A DNA stretch of 64,000 bases from an uncultured Geobacteraceae bacterium. GTDB taxonomy: Bacteria > Desulfobacterota > Desulfuromonadia > Geobacterales > Pseudopelobacteraceae. Shown here in pieces: positions 32,101-41,072 of this stretch. Under the pieces are notes generated by a model. That model searched no databases. It was not told the DNA's origin and worked only from the letters and a program-made list of their open reading frames with translations. The position numbers were made by a program, and so were the translations under genes. The DNA lies in contig CAIRBT010000057.1 in assembly GCA_903876875.1 (NCBI GenBank), positions 1 to 64,000 of the forward strand, written 5' to 3'. Positions within the stretch are counted from its first letter, which is position 1. Each line of letters opens with the position of its first letter.

Positions 32101-32151
32101 AATTAATTGTATTCTGCCTTTCATTAGTTTTACCATATCGGGGGTATTACC

Positions 32152-33330
32152 ATGTTTTTTCTTTTCGAATTTTACCGGGGCTTGAGAATTCGTACCCGTA
32201 TCGTGTTCCTCAGTGGATGCTACAGCTTGTGTATCATTTTCGCCGTAATGACAGGCCGCATGTTTTCCCAGACGGTTTCCATTCTGTCAACAGCGCTGTT
32301 TGTTCTGCTCGGTATCTTCTTCAGCTTCCTCCTCTTCTGGACGGTCAATGACGCCCTTGACAGAATTATGAACTACCTTGCCCAGATGACTGAGGGGAAC
32401 CTGACCCAAAACATCAAGGCACTCCGCAATAATGAAATCAGCTTTATTATCAGAGCTATCGGCACACTTCAGTCAACTATGCGGGAAATTATCGGCCAAA
32501 TTTCCCAGACATCCCAGCAGATCACTATGGCAACGGACACCCTCCATACCAATGCCAGCCAGATTGCCACCGGCACGGAGGAAGTCGCCCACCAGACCAA
32601 TTCGGTTGCCGTGGCTAGTGAAGAGATGGCCGCCACATCCAACGATATTGCTCACAACTGCCTCAGTGCCGCCGAAACCTCTAACCGTGCCAGCGAGACG
32701 GCACGCACCGGGACGGAGATTGTCAGCCGTGCCACGGGGGGCATGGAACGGATCGCTGCACGAGTCAAGGAAACGGCAAAGACCGTAGAAAGCCTCGGTG
32801 CCCGTTCTGACCAGATTGGCCAGATCATCGGTACCATTGAAGACATTGCGGATCAGACAAACCTGCTGGCTCTCAACGCCGCCATTGAGGCGGCACGGGC
32901 CGGCGAACAGGGGCGTGGCTTTGCCGTTGTTGCCGATGAAGTTCGTGCCCTGGCCGAACGGACAACCCGGGCAACCCGTGAAATAGGTGAAATGATCAAG
33001 GCGATCCAGAGCGAAACAAAGGGAGCTGTTGCCGCAATTGAAGAAGGGGTAACTGAGGTGGAAAAGGGAACCGAGTATTCCATCCGTTCCGGTGAAGCAC
33101 TTGAGCATATCCTGGACCAGATTAACGATGTCACCATGCAGGTCAACCAAATCGCCACAGCGGCAGAAGAGCAGACCGCCACTACTGGTGAAATAACCAA
33201 TAATATCCAGAATATCACCCGGGTGGTGCAGCAGACCGCTGCCGGTGCAACGGAGACAGCCGCAGCTTCTTCCGATCTTTCACGGGTTGCCGTTGAGCTT
33301 CAGCGTTTGATCGGCCGCTTCCGCCTGTAA
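32152..33330 (+). CDS. Methyl-accepting chemotaxis protein without a periplasmic domain
   Basis: A 392 aa receptor with two close membrane segments (about 17-33 and 43-63), a HAMP-like region (about 64-115) and a signalling domain with the hairpin tip [20 protein letters not shown] followed by [21 protein letters not shown]. The loop between the helices is only about ten residues, so there is no external ligand-binding domain; it may sense a membrane or cytoplasmic signal. GGGGG lies seven bases before the ATG. It ends five bases from the convergent mutM. Confidence 0.93.
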   Translation: MFFLFEFYRGLRIRTRIVFLSGCYSLCIIFAVMTGRMFSQTVSILSTALFVLLGIFFSFLLFWTVNDALDRIMNYLAQMTEGNLTQNIKALRNNEISFIIRAIGTLQSTMREIIGQISQTSQQITMATDTLHTNASQIATGTEEVAHQTNSVAVASEEMAATSNDIAHNCLSAAETSNRASETARTGTEIVSRATGGMERIAARVKETAKTVESLGARSDQIGQIIGTIEDIADQTNLLALNAAIEAARAGEQGRGFAVVADEVRALAERTTRATREIGEMIKAIQSETKGAVAAIEEGVTEVEKGTEYSIRSGEALEHILDQINDVTMQVNQIATAAEEQTATTGEITNNIQNITRVVQQTAAGATETAAASSDLSRVAVELQRLIGRFRL

Positions 33331-33335
33331 AGCGA

Positions 33336-34139
33336 TTATCCCTGGCAGGAGCGACAGAATACGGTACTTCTGTTGCCCTGCCTTGTTTCAACAAGCATGT
33401 CGCCGCAGCGGCGACACGGCTCCCCTCCCCGGCCGTAGACGTTGTTATCCAGCGGAAAATACGCCACCGAATCCTCCATAACCCGCAAACTGCTTCCCCG
33501 CGCCACCGAACCACCTAATACCTGCTGGATTGCCTCTGCCAACCGGTTGAACTCCACCACTGTCACCGAGGCGGAAACCCGTTCCGGACTGATTCCGGCC
33601 ATAAACAGCGCTTCATTGGCATAGATATTTCCAACCCCGGCCACAACTTGGCTGTCCATAATCAACTGTTTAATGGCGACCTTGCGGGATTTTCCAACGC
33701 TATGAAGGACGCTTCCGTTAAACCGCTCTGAAAGCGGTTCGGGACCGATGGAAGCCAAAAGAGGATGGAGCAGGGGATCGCCGGTCAGCCAGAGCACGGT
33801 ACCGAATTTGCGCGGATCGTGAAAACGGAGCATTTTCCCATTGTTAAAATGACAGTCCAGATGATCATGCTTGCCAGGGGGCACCGCAGCGGGTAGCAGT
33901 TGCAAATAGCCAGTCATCCCCAGATGAATTAGCAACCAACCGGTTGCACAATCAAAAAGCAGATATTTGCCCCTCCGTTCGATGGCACGCAATGTTCTCC
34001 CTTCGACCATCAAGCCAAGTTCCTGCGGCACCGGCATACGGAGCTTGGCGACCCGTATCTCAACCTTTTCAAAACGCCTTCCCGTCAACTCCGGCATCAG
34101 ACGGAGACGGGTCACCTCAACTTCCGGAAGTTCCGGCAT
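33336..34139 (-). CDS. mutM: Formamidopyrimidine-DNA glycosylase
   Basis: Removes oxidised purines such as 8-oxoguanine and cuts the DNA backbone. The N-terminus MPELPEVE provides the catalytic Pro2 and Glu3, and the C-terminal zinc finger has CRRCGDMLVETRQGNRSTVF with the second pair CRSC. The 267 aa length is typical. It is followed upstream by pncC with a nine-base gap, suggesting an operon. Confidence 0.96.
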   Translation of the reverse strand: MPELPEVEVTRLRLMPELTGRRFEKVEIRVAKLRMPVPQELGLMVEGRTLRAIERRGKYLLFDCATGWLLIHLGMTGYLQLLPAAVPPGKHDHLDCHFNNGKMLRFHDPRKFGTVLWLTGDPLLHPLLASIGPEPLSERFNGSVLHSVGKSRKVAIKQLIMDSQVVAGVGNIYANEALFMAGISPERVSASVTVVEFNRLAEAIQQVLGGSVARGSSLRVMEDSVAYFPLDNNVYGRGGEPCRRCGDMLVETRQGNRSTVFCRSCQG

Positions 34140-34148
34140 AGCTTCTCC

Positions 34149-34652
34149 TTATTCAATTATGGTCTCCAGATACCGCCTGAGCAACTCCAGTGCCGCACAG
34201 GCGGTCTGCATACGAACTTCGTCCCTGTTGCCGCTAAACAGGAAATGGCTGGCACGGCACCCTTCCGGAGTAGCCAGAGCAATATATACCGTTCCGACAG
34301 GCTTTTCTTCTGAGCCCCCTTCGGGGCCAGCGATGCCGGTCACGGCAATGCCGATGTCACTCCCCGAAGCATTGCTGATACCGGTTGCCATGGCAGTTGC
34401 GCACTCCGCACTAACCGCACCACAGCACTCCAGAAGGTCAGCCGGAACCGCTAAAAGCCGCATCTTGGCTTCGTTGGAGTAGGTCACCACCCCTTCTAAA
34501 AAGTAACGGGAGCATCCCGGTACATCAGTGATCCGTTTGGCAATCAGACCACCACTGCACGATTCGGCAAGGGAAAGGGTCATGCCGCTTTCTCGAAGCA
34601 ACAGAGCCACCGCATCATCTAAACTGGCATCCACGATTGCAGCACTATTCAT
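34149..34652 (-). CDS. pncC: CinA C-terminal domain protein, NMN amidohydrolase
   Basis: A stand-alone CinA C-terminal domain of 167 aa. Family members hydrolyse nicotinamide mononucleotide to recycle it towards NAD. The block [24 protein letters not shown] is diagnostic, followed by [10 protein letters not shown] and [23 protein letters not shown]. The N-terminal CinA domain is not encoded here. Confidence 0.9.
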   Translation of the reverse strand: MNSAAIVDASLDDAVALLLRESGMTLSLAESCSGGLIAKRITDVPGCSRYFLEGVVTYSNEAKMRLLAVPADLLECCGAVSAECATAMATGISNASGSDIGIAVTGIAGPEGGSEEKPVGTVYIALATPEGCRASHFLFSGNRDEVRMQTACAALELLRRYLETIIE

Positions 34653-34716
34653 CGTACTATCCCCCCTTTTCCTTTCATAACCAAGACCGAGAGATACCCG
34701 GCATCAGCCACGGAGC

Positions 34717-35466
34717 TCAAATCCGGTTTATCAGACTCGCCGCACATCCTGCCCCGAAACCATTATCAATATTAACCACCGTCACACCGGAGGCACACGA
34801 ATTAAGCATGCCCAGCAGTGCGGCGAGACCACCAAAAGAGGCCCCATAGCCAACGGAGGTCGGCACCGCAATCACCGGCTTATCCACCAATCCGCCGACA
34901 ACCGAAGGGAGTGCCCCTTCCATACCGGCAACCACGATGAGAACCGTAGCGGCAGCCAACTGTTCCCGCCGGGCCAGCAGACGGTGAATACCGGCAACCC
35001 CCACATCGTAGACATGTTCCACACGGTTCCCCATGAATTGTGCCGTAACCAGTGCCTCGGCGGCCACCGGAATATCCGAGGTACCGGCCGACAGCACCAG
35101 GATGGTTCCCTTCCCCCTGATCTCAGGGGGGTGCAGTTCCCAGGTGAGGCAGCGGGCAGCAGCATGGTAGCAGGCTCCCGGCAGTGAGGGGAGTATCTGT
35201 GCCCCCTTCTCTCCGCTGAGACGGGTCACCAGCACATTGCCCCCCCGGGATGACAGGGCGTTGGCGATGGTGATGATCTGCTCTCCGGTTTTTCCTTCAC
35301 CGAAGATGACTTCCGGCATCCCCTGGCGAAGCTCCCGATGGTGGTCAACCTGGGCACACCCCAGATCCTCGGAGGGAAAATGCCGCAGTTCTGCCAGTGC
35401 GGTATCTATTGAAACATCACCTCGTTGTACGGAGTTCAGCAATGTTCTCAGCTGGTGCGTTGTCAT
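34717..35466 (-). CDS. larB: LarB-type pyridinium dicarboxylate synthase
   Basis: Resembles LarB, which carboxylates nicotinic acid adenine dinucleotide on the way to the nickel-pincer cofactor of lactate racemase and related enzymes; the C-terminal half is like PurE. Motifs include FGEGKTGEQI, LSAGTSDIPVAAEAL and VGYGASFGGLAALLGMLNSCASGV. The ATG at 35466 (MTTHQLRTLL) has CGAGG upstream and is preferred over the track start 21 codons earlier. larC and larE are not in the window. Confidence 0.88.
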   Translation of the reverse strand: MTTHQLRTLLNSVQRGDVSIDTALAELRHFPSEDLGCAQVDHHRELRQGMPEVIFGEGKTGEQIITIANALSSRGGNVLVTRLSGEKGAQILPSLPGACYHAAARCLTWELHPPEIRGKGTILVLSAGTSDIPVAAEALVTAQFMGNRVEHVYDVGVAGIHRLLARREQLAAATVLIVVAGMEGALPSVVGGLVDKPVIAVPTSVGYGASFGGLAALLGMLNSCASGVTVVNIDNGFGAGCAASLINRI

Positions 35467-35621
35467 GGTAATAAACCTCGGTTCGTAGCGTACCCACTGT
35501 TTATACACCAGGGTGGAACCGGGTGCCACCTGATTTTCCCCAACACCTCCACTTACTGCTTTTATTGCCCGCCAGAATCATGTATAGGTGAGAGCAATAC
35601 TGTACTGAAGCGAGGTCATAC

Positions 35622-36905
35622 ATGGGTAAAACAACAGCAGAAAAGATTTTTGATGCACATCTGGTCAACGAGCCGTTTCCCGGCACCAAAGTACTGCGTC
35701 TTGATGCGGTGCTCTGCCACGAAATCACCACACCGATCGCCATCGACGACCTGATCCGTCGCGGCAAAGACCGGGTATTCGATCGGACCAAAATCAAGGC
35801 GGTCATCGACCACGTCACCCCCAGCAAGGACACAAAAACGGCAACCCAGGCAAAGATTCTCCGTGACTGGGCCCGGCGCCACGACATCAAGGACTTCTTT
35901 GATGTGGGGGCAAATGGTGTCTGTCACGCCCTTTTCCCAGAGCGGGGCTTTATCCGTCCCGGCTACACGGTCATCATGGGAGATTCCCATACCTGTACCC
36001 ATGGTGCCTTTGGTGCCTTTGCCGCCGGTATCGGCACCACCGACCTTGAAGTCGGTATCCTGAAAGGGGTCTGTGCGTTCCGCCAGCCGAAAACGATTAA
36101 ATTCAATGTCACCGGCACCCTCCCGACCGGCGTCTATGCAAAAGACGTCATCCTACACATTATCGGCAAAATCGGGGTAAACGGAGCCACCGACAAGGTT
36201 ATGGAGTTCCACGGCCCGGTGGTTGACGCCATGTCAATGGAATCCCGCATGACGCTCTGTAATATGGCCATTGAAGCCGGTGGCACCTCCGGCATCTGTC
36301 AACCGGACATGACCACCGTTGACTACCTCTGGCCCTTTATTCAAGACGATTTTGCCGACAAATGTGCCGCCATCGCCGATTATTCACAGTGGCGCGCCGA
36401 CGCCGATGCCGAATACGATCAAGTCATCGAGATTGATGTGGCAACTCTGGAGCCGACCGTCACCTTTGGCTACAAGCCGGATCAGGTTAAAACTATCTCC
36501 GAAATAGCCGGTTCCCGACTCGATCAGGTTTATATCGGTTCCTGCACCAACGGCCGTCTGGAAGATATCCGCATCGCCGCGCAGATCCTCAAAGGGCGCA
36601 AACTTGCCCCCCATGTCCGTGGTATTCTTTCCCCCGCCACCCCGGCCATTTTCAAGGATGCGGCGAAAGAAGGGCTCATCGAGATATTCATGGAGGCCGG
36701 TTTCTGCGTCACCAACCCGACCTGTGGTGCCTGTCTGGGCATGAGTAACGGCGTGCTTGCCGATGGCGAAGTCTGCGCCTCCACCACCAACCGCAATTTC
36801 ATGGGGCGCATGGGTAAAGGGGGCATGGTTCACCTGATGTCACCGGCAACCGCCGCCGCCAGTGCCGTTGAAGGTGTCATTGCCGATCCAAGAAAGTATT
36901 TATAA
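35622..36905 (+). CDS. leuC: 3-isopropylmalate dehydratase large subunit
   Basis: The [4Fe-4S] subunit of isopropylmalate isomerase in leucine synthesis. The 427 aa protein belongs to the shorter, homoaconitase-like LeuC group. Motifs are MGDSHTCTHGAFGAFAAGIG, the cluster-ligand regions YIGSCTNGRLEDIRIAAQIL and PTCGACLGMSNGVLADGEVC, then STTNRNFMGRMG. GAGG precedes the ATG by six bases. leuD follows 16 bases later. Confidence 0.95.
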   Translation: MGKTTAEKIFDAHLVNEPFPGTKVLRLDAVLCHEITTPIAIDDLIRRGKDRVFDRTKIKAVIDHVTPSKDTKTATQAKILRDWARRHDIKDFFDVGANGVCHALFPERGFIRPGYTVIMGDSHTCTHGAFGAFAAGIGTTDLEVGILKGVCAFRQPKTIKFNVTGTLPTGVYAKDVILHIIGKIGVNGATDKVMEFHGPVVDAMSMESRMTLCNMAIEAGGTSGICQPDMTTVDYLWPFIQDDFADKCAAIADYSQWRADADAEYDQVIEIDVATLEPTVTFGYKPDQVKTISEIAGSRLDQVYIGSCTNGRLEDIRIAAQILKGRKLAPHVRGILSPATPAIFKDAAKEGLIEIFMEAGFCVTNPTCGACLGMSNGVLADGEVCASTTNRNFMGRMGKGGMVHLMSPATAAASAVEGVIADPRKYL

Positions 36906-36921
36906 TAAAGGAGTTATCTAT

Positions 36922-37449
36922 ATGAAAACATTTGGAGGCCCGATCCTCTTTCTTGACCGCAGCGATATCAACACCGACGAGATTATCCCGGCCAAGTATC
37001 TGACCGAGATCACCAAGGAAGATCTTAAGCCGTATATTCTGGAAGACCTGAAGCTCCCCGGCTTTGAGCCCAAGGGGGCAAAAACAGCCCAGGCCCGTGT
37101 TATTCTGTCCCGTGCCAACTTCGGCTGTGGTTCCTCACGGGAACACGCACCCTGGGTATTTGAGGTGAATGGCATCACGGCGGTTATTGCCGAATCCTTC
37201 GCCCGTATTTTCCGTCAAAATATGTTCAACTGCGGCATGGCTGCCATTGAGCTTCCTGCGGCAGACCTTGACCTGATCTTCAGCCACGCCGGAGATGATG
37301 ATGCGACTATGTCCATCGACATCGAAGCAGAGTCGTTGACGGTGAGTGCGGCCGGAAAACAGAAAACCTTCTCCTTCCACATCTCTCCCTTTGATAAGGC
37401 GCTGGTGATGGCGGGCGGCTGGGTTGACTACGCCGACCAGAAGTACTGA
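36922..37449 (+). CDS. leuD: 3-isopropylmalate dehydratase small subunit
   Basis: The swivelling subunit that completes the LeuCD active site. The signature NFGCGSSREHAPW is present near residue 68, and the start reads MKTFGGPILFLDRSDINTDE. The ATG at 36922 follows AAAGGAG with eight bases of spacing; the track start 20 codons earlier lies inside leuC and is rejected. It is 175 aa and is followed by a terminator. Confidence 0.95.
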   Translation: MKTFGGPILFLDRSDINTDEIIPAKYLTEITKEDLKPYILEDLKLPGFEPKGAKTAQARVILSRANFGCGSSREHAPWVFEVNGITAVIAESFARIFRQNMFNCGMAAIELPAADLDLIFSHAGDDDATMSIDIEAESLTVSAAGKQKTFSFHISPFDKALVMAGGWVDYADQKY

Positions 37450-37470
37450 TTTCCTGACCCCGAAAACCGG

Positions 37471-37505
37471 CGGGGCGAAAGGTTTCCCTTTCGCCCCGTT
37501 TTCTT
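37471..37505 (+). terminator. Rho-independent terminator after leuD
   Basis: A 12-bp stem CGGGGCGAAAGG / CCTTTCGCCCCG with loop TTTC, followed by TTTTCTT. It ends the leuCD transcript. Confidence 0.85.
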
Positions 37506-37518
37506 GTACATCCCTCCC

Positions 37519-38562
37519 CTAAAAACGCCTGCTCACCCCAAGATGAAAGCTGACATCCGGAGCAGTTGCCACCGCCACATCCTCCACCACACCGATATCC
37601 AGCAGATAATTATCCGGCAGATGGAGAGCCCCTCCCATGGTCAGCATCAGAGAAGGTGACGAGAGCTCCGCAAGGGAACTGTCCCGGTACAGGGGGGTTG
37701 TACCGTTGAGTTGGATTTTCAACGAAATAAGTGGGGTGGCAAGCCAGCCAAAACCAAGGGAACCGGTTGCCGCCAGGGGATTATGCTGATCGCCCAGCAG
37801 ATCCCCCGGTGCCATGACCAGGCCGCCAACTGAACCGTACAGACCGACGGTTCCCCACTGCCTGCTACCGCAGAGCTGCAGTAGCGCATCGACACCGCCA
37901 CTGCCGGCCAATGTGGTGCTGTCTCCGGTCGGCAACTTGAGCTTCCCCTTGAGGGCCAAACGGTCATGGTGACCATTGCCTGTATCATCAACCAACCGGT
38001 ACCCCCCGGTCACAGCCAAATCGCCAATACCGGAAGAACCATGATCCATCTGCAAGAGTGACACTCCATCCTTGCGATAGCTGTAATTCAGGCGATTCCG
38101 GAGAGCGGTTGTCCGCCCCCCCTGGGGCAGGCCAAACGTGTTGTGCCAATCAATAATGAACGAATCGAGAAAGCCTCCCCCCTGCACAAGGTACGGCAGT
38201 TCAACACCGATCTCCCCCCGGGGTGAAAAGCCATAGCGGGCGACCACGGTCAGCCGATACGTTTCACCATCCAGGGTAATCTGTTCCCGGCGGGAGCTAC
38301 CAACGGTGTAGTTACTTGCCAGATCCTGAAGAAGAGCCATCTGCACGGCACCCGATGGCACTATCTCCGCGCCGGTATCACGGGGAAGTCCGTAGATCTG
38401 CACGAGGGGGCTCTGATTTTGCACCTGAAACGGAGTTATGTCCCCGCTTGCCCCCCTGGCACCGGGCGTATTACCGAACAGAAGAGCGAAGACAATAATT
38501 AGTCCTGCCATGTTCGACCGGCAGGTTCTCAAGCTGCGTCCAGCCAATGGATAGTTTCTCAT
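37519..38562 (-). CDS. DUF3187-family outer-surface protein
   Basis: A 347 aa protein with a signal peptide (hydrophobic AGLIIVFALLFG, then ARGASG) and alternating beta-rich sequence ending in Phe (VSRRF), as in outer-membrane barrels. The order QNQSPLVQIYGLPRDTGAEI near residue 50 fits the DUF3187 family. Function is unknown; an outer-membrane barrel is an inference. GGGAG lies seven bases before the first ATG, which supports the track start, although an internal ATG at codon 18 would give a more usual signal peptide. Confidence 0.65.
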   Translation of the reverse strand: MRNYPLAGRSLRTCRSNMAGLIIVFALLFGNTPGARGASGDITPFQVQNQSPLVQIYGLPRDTGAEIVPSGAVQMALLQDLASNYTVGSSRREQITLDGETYRLTVVARYGFSPRGEIGVELPYLVQGGGFLDSFIIDWHNTFGLPQGGRTTALRNRLNYSYRKDGVSLLQMDHGSSGIGDLAVTGGYRLVDDTGNGHHDRLALKGKLKLPTGDSTTLAGSGGVDALLQLCGSRQWGTVGLYGSVGGLVMAPGDLLGDQHNPLAATGSLGFGWLATPLISLKIQLNGTTPLYRDSSLAELSSPSLMLTMGGALHLPDNYLLDIGVVEDVAVATAPDVSFHLGVSRRF

Positions 38563-38649
38563 GTAAGTTCTCCCGTCGCGGTACTTGATTTTTTTTTACT
38601 GCGGTGAGATAGTATGATTTTAGTTGACACTTGCAACAGAGGGGGCACA

Positions 38650-38838
38650 ATGTTTGGTTTTGGCATGCCGGAAATGATAATTATCCTGGTCATCGTTTTG
38701 GTCGTTTTTGGTGCGGGGAGACTGCCGGAAATTGGTGGCGCTCTTGGAAAAAGTATCCGCAATTTTAAAAAAGCAGCCGATGGCAAGGACGAGATAGAGA
38801 TCAAACCCAAAGGAGAAGAGAGCGACAAAAAGTCGTAA
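38650..38838 (+). CDS. tatA: TatA-type twin-arginine translocase subunit
   Basis: A 62 aa protein with one N-terminal membrane helix and a short amphipathic helix. The sequence [21 protein letters not shown] then [20 protein letters not shown] is the TatA/TatE pattern, including the Phe-Gly hinge. The ATG at 38650 has GAGGGGG six bases upstream; the track start 12 codons earlier is not supported. tatB and tatC are not adjacent. Confidence 0.93.
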   Translation: MFGFGMPEMIIILVIVLVVFGAGRLPEIGGALGKSIRNFKKAADGKDEIEIKPKGEESDKKS

Positions 38839-38862
38839 CCTCCCGTCTGTTCTGGGCTCTGC

Positions 38863-38913
38863 TGAGACAGCACAGGGGAGAGCGGTGTCGCCGTTCCCCC
38901 CTGTGCTGTCTCA
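38863..38913. terminator. Large hairpin between convergent genes
   Basis: A 16-bp stem TGAGACAGCACAGGGG / CCCCTGTGCTGTCTCA around a 19-base loop, between tatA and the convergent aminotransferase gene. It has no clear T run but probably ends transcription from both sides. Confidence 0.6.
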
Positions 38914-38915
38914 TG

Positions 38916-40220
38916 TTATGAATTCAGATACTCGCCAATTTTTTCCGCCAGAGTCCGATAGACCCGTCGGCATTCATGCTCATCCTTCTCCAGCAGTGTC
39001 ACCCTGAAGCCCTGCAACGGGGTGGAAAATGACGACAGCGGCACCACGCAAATTCCGGTTGATGCCAGAATCTGATAAACAAAACGTTTGTCCGGTGACA
39101 CCCCCGGCTGGTTAATCAATCCGTCAACCAACTCCCTGACCTCCTGGTTTTCAATCCGGATAGATTGCCGGTTGTTCAGCAACCCATCCCGAAACGCCAC
39201 CGCCATATAAAAGGCACCGTTGGTCCGGTTTACCTGCAGCGCCGGAACCTGACTGAGTGTTTCATAGGTAATGTTGCTCATCCGCTCGTAGCAGCTAATG
39301 CGCTGAGCCAGATAGGCAGCATATTCGGGGTGACGGACTATTTCCGGAATAACCGTCTGGGGGAGCGTGGTTGAGCAGACCTCGTTCATCTTGCCGGTGA
39401 GGATCAGATTAATATACTTACGGAAACGTTCATCTTGCTGTCCGTTATAGACCTCAATCCAGCCACAGCGGGAGCCGGGCCAGGGGAACTCTTTAGAAAT
39501 CCCCTTCAGGGAGATGGCGGGAACGTCACCAATGACGTCACTGATCGGCACCGTACTCTCGCCGTTATAAACGATATTGATATAGACCTCATCGGCAATG
39601 ATAAACAGATCGTTTTCACGGGCAACAGCGACGATCTGTTCAAGGATTTCCCGGGTGTAGACCATGCCGGTCGGATTATCGGGGTTTATCAGCATGATGG
39701 CACAGATGTTCGGATTGTACCGGACATGATTCCGCAGATCATCCATGTCCGGATACCAGTTATTGTCCGGCTGGAGACAGAACAGGGAGGGTGCCGAGTG
39801 GGCATGACCAATCTCACCGAGGGTGTGGGTGGTATATGACGGGGATGGCATCAGAACCCGTGCTTCCGGGCGGAGGCAGCCGTAAATTTTGGCAATGGCA
39901 TCACCAAGCCCATTAAAAAAGATGATGTCGTCCGGCGTTATCTGCGCTCCGCCACGACTGTTGGTGGCTTCACAGATAAACTCCCGTGTTTCGAGCACAC
40001 CCCGGGTATGACAATATCCCCAGGTGCGGTTATCCATGGCGGCCTTCGCCACAATCTCCTTCATCCACTCCGGAATGACCTCACCTTTGACAATGGGATC
40101 GCCGATATTTTCCCAGTTGATCTTGACGCCATGTTTTTGCAGTTTTTCTGCAACATTGACGATATTTCTGATTTCATAGGTCAACTCGCCGGTGCCTGGT
40201 GGTACAAGTTCTATTCTCAT
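38916..40220 (-). CDS. Class I/II PLP aminotransferase, AspC-like
   Basis: A 434 aa fold-type I aminotransferase. The active site is clear: Asn182 in INPDNPTGMVY, Asp210 in IIADEVYINI, Schiff-base Lys243 in SLKGISKEFPWPGSRCGW and Arg251. The amino-acid substrate cannot be read with certainty; aspartate, alanine or aromatic substrates are possible. A GAGGAGG ribosome site precedes the ATG. An alanine-rich leader ORF and a terminator upstream suggest attenuation and hint at alanine as a product. Confidence 0.8.
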   Translation of the reverse strand: MRIELVPPGTGELTYEIRNIVNVAEKLQKHGVKINWENIGDPIVKGEVIPEWMKEIVAKAAMDNRTWGYCHTRGVLETREFICEATNSRGGAQITPDDIIFFNGLGDAIAKIYGCLRPEARVLMPSPSYTTHTLGEIGHAHSAPSLFCLQPDNNWYPDMDDLRNHVRYNPNICAIMLINPDNPTGMVYTREILEQIVAVARENDLFIIADEVYINIVYNGESTVPISDVIGDVPAISLKGISKEFPWPGSRCGWIEVYNGQQDERFRKYINLILTGKMNEVCSTTLPQTVIPEIVRHPEYAAYLAQRISCYERMSNITYETLSQVPALQVNRTNGAFYMAVAFRDGLLNNRQSIRIENQEVRELVDGLINQPGVSPDKRFVYQILASTGICVVPLSSFSTPLQGFRVTLLEKDEHECRRVYRTLAEKIGEYLNS

Positions 40221-40261
40221 CTCAACTCCTCCTCACGATATGTAGGCATTAAGTCGTCTAA

Positions 40262-40295
40262 ACAAAAAGGAGCCGTGGGCATCTGCCCACGGCTC
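40262..40295 (-). terminator. Terminator or attenuator upstream of the aminotransferase
   Basis: On the minus strand GAGCCGTGGGCA pairs with TGCCCACGGCTC across a two-base loop, then CCTTTTTGTT follows. It lies 42 bases before the aminotransferase start and after the small leader ORF. It may end the hemE-operon transcript, act as an attenuator, or both. Confidence 0.75.
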
Positions 40296-40322
40296 GCGAT
40301 TATCTCTCATAGGTAAGGACAA

Positions 40323-40406
40323 TCAGCAGGCAACGGGCATCGCTGCGGCATCAAACGCCGCCGCATAAAAAACTCGTCCTGCTCTTGCCATAGTAATCAT
40401 ATCCAT
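40323..40406 (-). CDS. Possible alanine-rich leader peptide
   Basis: A 27-codon ORF (or 22 codons from the ATG at 40391) ending at 40323, read as MARAGRVFYAAAFDAAAMPVAC from the later start. Nine of those 22 residues are alanine, in two runs. The stop lies 28 bases before the terminator hairpin. The sequence UGCCCGU near its end (40333-40339) can pair with GUGGGCA in the 5' arm of the terminator (40284-40290), the layout of a classical attenuator. There is no strong ribosome site, and the ORF was too short for the track. Confidence 0.4.
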   Translation of the reverse strand: MDMITMARAGRVFYAAAFDAAAMPVAC

Positions 40407-40412
40407 AACGGC

Positions 40413-40441
40413 TGTCTATCACACCAGAAGAACCACGTCAA
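40413..40441 (-). promoter_or_regulatory. Possible promoter of the leader and aminotransferase
   Basis: TTGACG (40441-40436) is followed after 17 bases by TAGACA (40418-40413) on the minus strand, just upstream of the leader ORF. The -35 is good and the -10 is weak. Confidence 0.35.
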
Positions 40442-40460
40442 TAGTTATTCTGCCACCGCC

Positions 40461-41072
40461 TCAGGGTTGAAAGCCCACCAGCAATCGGCCATCCTCATCA
40501 CGCCATCGAATCCACCCCAACCGATAAGGTACCGACAGCACCATCACCCAGTCATTTTCCCGTTTCAACACCCGAAACTGCTGCTTTGCTTGTACGGTAC
40601 CGAGGGAAGTACCCCCTGGCGTCGATACCAAACTGTAGTAGCGGGGCAGGAGCCCAGGGAGTATACGACAGTTCTGCTGTTTCAAAAAATGATCCCACCC
40701 CTGGAACCGGCCTGCCACCTCCGGATTAACCCACCCTTCATGACCGGCATCATCGTACAGAATCCGCAGCCATTCCCCCCTGCGGGCGGTAACAATGAAA
40801 GGTACCGGCTTTACGCCGTTTCCGAAAAGCCACTCAATGCCGGTTACCGTGGTGCCGCTCACTGCACCGATCCGTGTAAGTCCCGGCTCCTCGTACAGGG
40901 GGAGCGGCAGCAGTTCCCCCTCTGCGGAAATCAGACCGGCAGAGAAAACCAGACCGATACCCGCATACGGTCGCATCGGGGGTCGCGGTGAAACGGAGCC
41001 TGCCGAAACGGTCAGAGGAACCACGAGCAGCAGCGTCATCACCCCGGAGCACAAGAGAGACCACTTAGTCAA
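40461..41072 (-). CDS. Exported SH3-like domain protein
   Basis: A 203 aa secreted protein. A TTG start at 41072 is preferred: GGAG lies five bases upstream and translation gives MTKWSLLCSGVMTLLLVVPLTVSAG, a good signal peptide; the track start is inside the neighbouring gene. The start overlaps the end of the cupin gene by 8 bases. The mature part has two stretches like bacterial SH3 folds (RRGEWLRILYDDAGHEGWVN and RENDWVMVLSVPYRLGWIRW). A cell-wall role is an inference. Confidence 0.65.
   Translation of the reverse strand: MTKWSLLCSGVMTLLLVVPLTVSAGSVSPRPPMRPYAGIGLVFSAGLISAEGELLPLPLYEEPGLTRIGAVSGTTVTGIEWLFGNGVKPVPFIVTARRGEWLRILYDDAGHEGWVNPEVAGRFQGWDHFLKQQNCRILPGLLPRYYSLVSTPGGTSLGTVQAKQQFRVLKRENDWVMVLSVPYRLGWIRWRDEDGRLLVGFQP

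Larger units (their letters stand above)
31729..32151. other. Gap between recA and the chemotaxis gene
   Basis: This 423-base gap holds the recA leader region, the imperfect palindrome at 31808-31824, a toxin-gene remnant on the minus strand (31948-32061) and an AT-rich stretch with a likely promoter for the chemotaxis receptor (32071-32100). Nothing else was recognised. Confidence 0.6.
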
